Source: Chitinophaga sp. GbtcB8 (GTDB lineage: Bacteria; Bacteroidota; Bacteroidia; Chitinophagales; Chitinophagaceae). Taken from it: 64,000 bases of DNA. A model generated the notes under the pieces. It saw nothing but the letters and a program-made list of their open reading frames with translations, was not told where the DNA came from and made no database searches. The stretch spans positions 1 to 64,000 of the forward strand of contig NZ_JAGXJN010000038.1 in NCBI RefSeq assembly GCF_019091455.1, in the 5' to 3' direction. Below are positions 61,812 to 64,000 of this stretch, piece by piece. A program made the translations under genes and the position numbers. The stretch's first letter is position 1. Every line of letters begins with the position of its first letter.

Positions 61812-62957
61812 ATGTTTAAACAGTATATAGGCTGGAAGTTTGTATTGGTTTCCATGGCGGTGGTGATCATTGTAGCTACCATCTGGTTTGTGAGCAGCTT
61901 ATCCCAACGGATACAGGAAGAAGAGACCAAAAAAGTAGCTACCTGGGTAGAAGCCAACCGGGAGCTTTTACAGGCGCCGGCAGACGCCAACCTGAACCTG
62001 GCCGTGGAAATAGTAACCACCAACACTACCATCCCCCTTATATTAACCAACGAAACCGGCGATATTATTGACAGCCGCAACCTTGATACGGTAAAAGGCC
62101 GCAATCCCCGCTACCTGCAGGACGAGCTGGCCGTTTTCAAGAAAAAACATCCGCCCTTTATCATGGAGGTGGATGCCAAACAAAAGATCTACAATTACAT
62201 TTATTATGGGGATTCCCTGATCCTGAAGCAGGTACGGTATTACCCCTACATACAGCTGCTGGTGGTAACGCTGTTCATTGGCGTGGTGTTATTTGCCTTA
62301 TCCACTACTAACCGCGCCACTCAGAACCTCGTATGGGTGGGCCTTGCCAAAGAAACGGCCCATCAGCTGGGCACCCCCTTATCTTCCATGGAAGCCTGGC
62401 TGGAAATACTGAAAGAGAACGAAGCCAACGCCAGCATGGTCACGGAGCTGGGTAAAGATGTGGACCGCCTGAAGCTGATCACCGACCGCTTTTCCAAGAT
62501 CGGCAGTGTGCCCAAGCTGGAGGAAAAGAACGTGGTAGCGCAAATAGAGCACATGACAGCGTATATCCGCAAACGGGCGCCCCAGAAAGTGCAGTTTACC
62601 GTACATACCAAAGATACAGACATGCCCGCCATGATATCCCCTCCCCTGTTTGACTGGGTAGTGGAAAACCTGCTAAAAAACGCGCTGGATGCCATGGAAG
62701 GCAAAGGTGCTATCGATATTTACATTGATAATCACCCCACTGACATTACTATCGACATCACAGATACCGGCAAAGGTATTCCCAAACCTTATTACGAAAA
62801 AGTGTTCAAACCCGGCTTCAGCACCAAAAAGCGTGGCTGGGGGCTGGGGCTTTCACTGGCCAAACGTATTATTGAAGAATACCATAAGGGGCGGCTGTTT
62901 GTAAAGGCATCGGAATTAGGTAAGGGAACTACTTTCAGGATTATTTTGCGGAAGTAG
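61812..62957 (+). CDS. Membrane sensor histidine kinase
   Basis: This 381-residue protein has a first membrane helix at about 9-29 (FVLVSMAVVIIVATIWFVSS), a periplasmic sensor of about 115 residues with no recognised fold, and a second helix at about 148-168 (IQLLVVTLFIGVVLFALST). The kinase follows with H-box AKETAHQLGTPLSSMEAW (His184), N-box NLLKNALDAMEG, D/G1 ITDTGKGIP, F-box KPGFSTKKRGWG and G2 GLGLSLAKR. It should autophosphorylate and pass phosphate to a response regulator, which is not adjacent. The downstream neighbours are a tRNA and an oxidoreductase, so it is an orphan within the window. The signal sensed is unknown. Confidence 0.93.
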   Translation: MFKQYIGWKFVLVSMAVVIIVATIWFVSSLSQRIQEEETKKVATWVEANRELLQAPADANLNLAVEIVTTNTTIPLILTNETGDIIDSRNLDTVKGRNPRYLQDELAVFKKKHPPFIMEVDAKQKIYNYIYYGDSLILKQVRYYPYIQLLVVTLFIGVVLFALSTTNRATQNLVWVGLAKETAHQLGTPLSSMEAWLEILKENEANASMVTELGKDVDRLKLITDRFSKIGSVPKLEEKNVVAQIEHMTAYIRKRAPQKVQFTVHTKDTDMPAMISPPLFDWVVENLLKNALDAMEGKGAIDIYIDNHPTDITIDITDTGKGIPKPYYEKVFKPGFSTKKRGWGLGLSLAKRIIEEYHKGRLFVKASELGKGTTFRIILRK

Positions 62958-63049
62958 GGGGATTAACTGATGCATAAAGCGCTGCATTAAGATAACTGTA
63001 TAAATGTCATAGCTGGATTGAACCTTAGTTGGCAGGAGCCGATAATAAA

Positions 63050-63080
63050 TTTGTACATTCTCAAAAACGGATTATTTTTG
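63050..63080 (+). promoter_or_regulatory. Promoter of tRNA-Leu
   Basis: TTTG (63050-63053), 19 bases, TATTTTTG (63073-63080), then the mature tRNA 14 bases later. Exact consensus spacing. Confidence 0.75.
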
Positions 63081-63094
63081 CAGCCACTTCAAAT

Positions 63095-63178
63095 GCGGAG
63101 GTGGCGAAATTGGTAGACGCGCTACTTTGAGGTGGTAGTGCCTGAAAGGGCTTGGGAGTTCGAATCTCCTCTTCCGCA
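63095..63178 (+). tRNA. tRNA-Leu (anticodon GAG)
   Basis: An 84-base class II tRNA. Acceptor GCGGAGG pairs with CTTCCGC (one G-T); anticodon stem-loop CTACTTTGAGGTGGTAG carries GAG; long variable arm TGCCTGAAAGGGCTT; T arm GGGAGTTCGAATCTCC. CCA is not encoded. Confidence 0.96.
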
Positions 63179-63181
63179 CTT

Positions 63182-63212
63182 AAGGGGAAATTTTTCAATT
63201 TCCCCTTTTTTT
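63182..63212 (+). terminator. Intrinsic terminator after tRNA-Leu
   Basis: AAGGGGAAATT pairs perfectly with AATTTCCCCTT over a TTTC loop and is followed by a T tract. Confidence 0.92.
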
Positions 63213-63334
63213 ATCTACTTCTAAAAACCCTTTGTCGCCATTATCTGCAAATCACGAGATAAAAACGGTAATACTTTTTGAGTGCGATAGCCCCTCTCCT
63301 TATAATAAAGGCCATCATTTATATAAAAACGGGA

Positions 63335-63964
63335 TTAAGCAACCGTTAACGCAATATGATGATGTAAATACCTTGGATGTTCCGCTTCTTTGACAAGGTA
63401 ATCTGCTACATCTGCTCTGGAGATCTTGTTTATTTTTACTCCTTTAAATAATTTACTTATCACCTTGTAGTTTGATGTTAGTGGCCCATTCGTTAACATT
63501 CCAGGTTTCACAAACTCCCAGTTCATAGGGCTTTCAGCGATTATTTTTTCTAATAGGGTCTTGTCCTTATACTGGTCCTTTAAAAAAAGATTGATGACAA
63601 GGCGCAGAAAAAAAGTTAAATAACGGGCGCTTTCGCCGGTGCCGAAGCCGGTGACTATAATCACTGCCCCCTTGTAATCCAATTCGGATGTGACCATTAA
63701 CAGGGTTTTAGCCAGGTTGGAAAACAAGGTCGTCCCTTTTTTCTTTTTAGTCCCAACAGTCACGATCACTGCGTCCGTTCCGGCAATAGCGTTTTTAAGA
63801 TCGTCCGCCGATAATGCAGTGCCGGTTATCTTAGTTAAAGACTCATGTTCGGGCAGAGATGTATTATTTCTTGAAAGTCCCCTGATCGAATGCCCCCGCT
63901 TCAATGCGGACTTTACAGTTTCTGCACCTATTCCCGCAGAAGCACCTATGATGGCTATTTTCAT
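63335..63964 (-). CDS. NAD(P)-binding Rossmann protein, NmrA/atypical SDR type
   Basis: This 209-residue cytoplasmic protein opens with the dinucleotide-binding motif IAIIGASAGIGAETV (the GASAGIGxxT form, residues 4-17), followed by AVIVTVGTKK, AVIIVTGFGTGESARY and the WEFVKPGMLTNGP block typical of NAD(P)-dependent epimerase-like atypical short-chain dehydrogenases. The canonical YxxxK catalytic pair is not obvious, so it may be a redox-sensing or reductase-like NmrA relative. It is the last gene in the window, on the opposite strand to tRNA-Leu, and its upstream region is cut off 36 bases after the start. It reads somewhat more AT-rich than the sugar loci. The function is not clear beyond the fold. 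Confidence 0.88.
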   Translation of the reverse strand: MKIAIIGASAGIGAETVKSALKRGHSIRGLSRNNTSLPEHESLTKITGTALSADDLKNAIAGTDAVIVTVGTKKKKGTTLFSNLAKTLLMVTSELDYKGAVIIVTGFGTGESARYLTFFLRLVINLFLKDQYKDKTLLEKIIAESPMNWEFVKPGMLTNGPLTSNYKVISKLFKGVKINKISRADVADYLVKEAEHPRYLHHHIALTVA

Positions 63965-64000
63965 TTGTCTGCTTTATTTAGAATTTAATTTATTAGTGAA

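Larger units (their letters stand above)
62958..63334. other. Spacer holding the tRNA-Leu transcription unit
   Basis: No protein gene. It contains a consensus promoter, tRNA-Leu and an intrinsic terminator in order; the remaining 120 bases after the terminator show nothing recognisable. Confidence 0.7.

Noticed and set aside
63095-63964. Integrative element using tRNA-Leu as attachment site
   Set aside because: No integrase gene and no direct repeat of the tRNA 3' end is visible before the window ends; slightly higher AT content alone is not enough.

Overview
The window is typical of a polysaccharide-degrading Bacteroidota. It has three SusC/SusD pairs, two hybrid two-component regulators that each carry sensor, kinase, receiver and AraC domains in one protein, many secreted glycosidases, no Shine-Dalgarno signals worth the name, and promoters of the TTTG-N19-TAnnTTTG type. 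Gene style and composition suggest the Chitinophagaceae (Chitinophaga-like); that placement is inference.

Layout. (1) 1-9703, minus strand: a malto-oligosaccharide locus made of a LacI regulator, SusC, SusD, a GH13 neopullulanase-like amylase, beta-phosphoglucomutase and a GH65 phosphorylase cut by the window edge. (2) 10037-14328: an EamA transporter, a secreted M1 aminopeptidase and an AraC regulator. (3) 14373-23150: a pectin/galacturonate locus with UxaC, UxaB, a GH105 unsaturated uronyl hydrolase, a fused CE12 esterase-GH28 polygalacturonase, and a divergent LacI regulator. (4) 23392-28104: a six-hairpin glycosidase-like protein of unassigned family and a GH95 enzyme. (5) 28403-41479, plus strand: hybrid regulator 1, a 35-residue membrane peptide, a PA14-containing GH31 alpha-xylosidase-like enzyme, a frameshifted SusC, SusD and a surface glycan-binding lipoprotein. 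(6) 41638-44022: a stand-alone FtsX-type permease. (7) 44173-59836: the near mirror image of (5), reading on the minus strand as GH31, a 41-residue membrane peptide, SusC, SusD, a Tat-exported beta-propeller protein and a GH106 rhamnosidase-like enzyme, with hybrid regulator 2 divergent. (8) 59891-64000: tRNA-Gly, a small membrane protein, a GT2 glycosyltransferase, a sensor kinase, tRNA-Leu and an NAD(P)-binding protein.

How it works together (inference from families). The SusCD complexes import oligosaccharides and periplasmic glycosidases trim them. Maltose units feed GH65 and PgmB to give glucose 6-phosphate. Unsaturated and saturated galacturonides from GH28/GH105 feed UxaC/UxaB. The GH31, GH95, GH106 and propeller enzymes suggest branched plant cell-wall glycans (xyloglucan and/or rhamnogalacturonan side chains) sensed by the two hybrid regulators.

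The most unusual feature is not a gene. Many intergenic spacers are filled by inverted arrays of short words, in four families. One arm often ends within 0-3 bases of a stop codon or supplies the last codons of the gene. These elements, two unannotated membrane micro-ORFs beside the GH31 genes, and a terminator-like hairpin in the leader of hybrid regulator 1 are the main leads.
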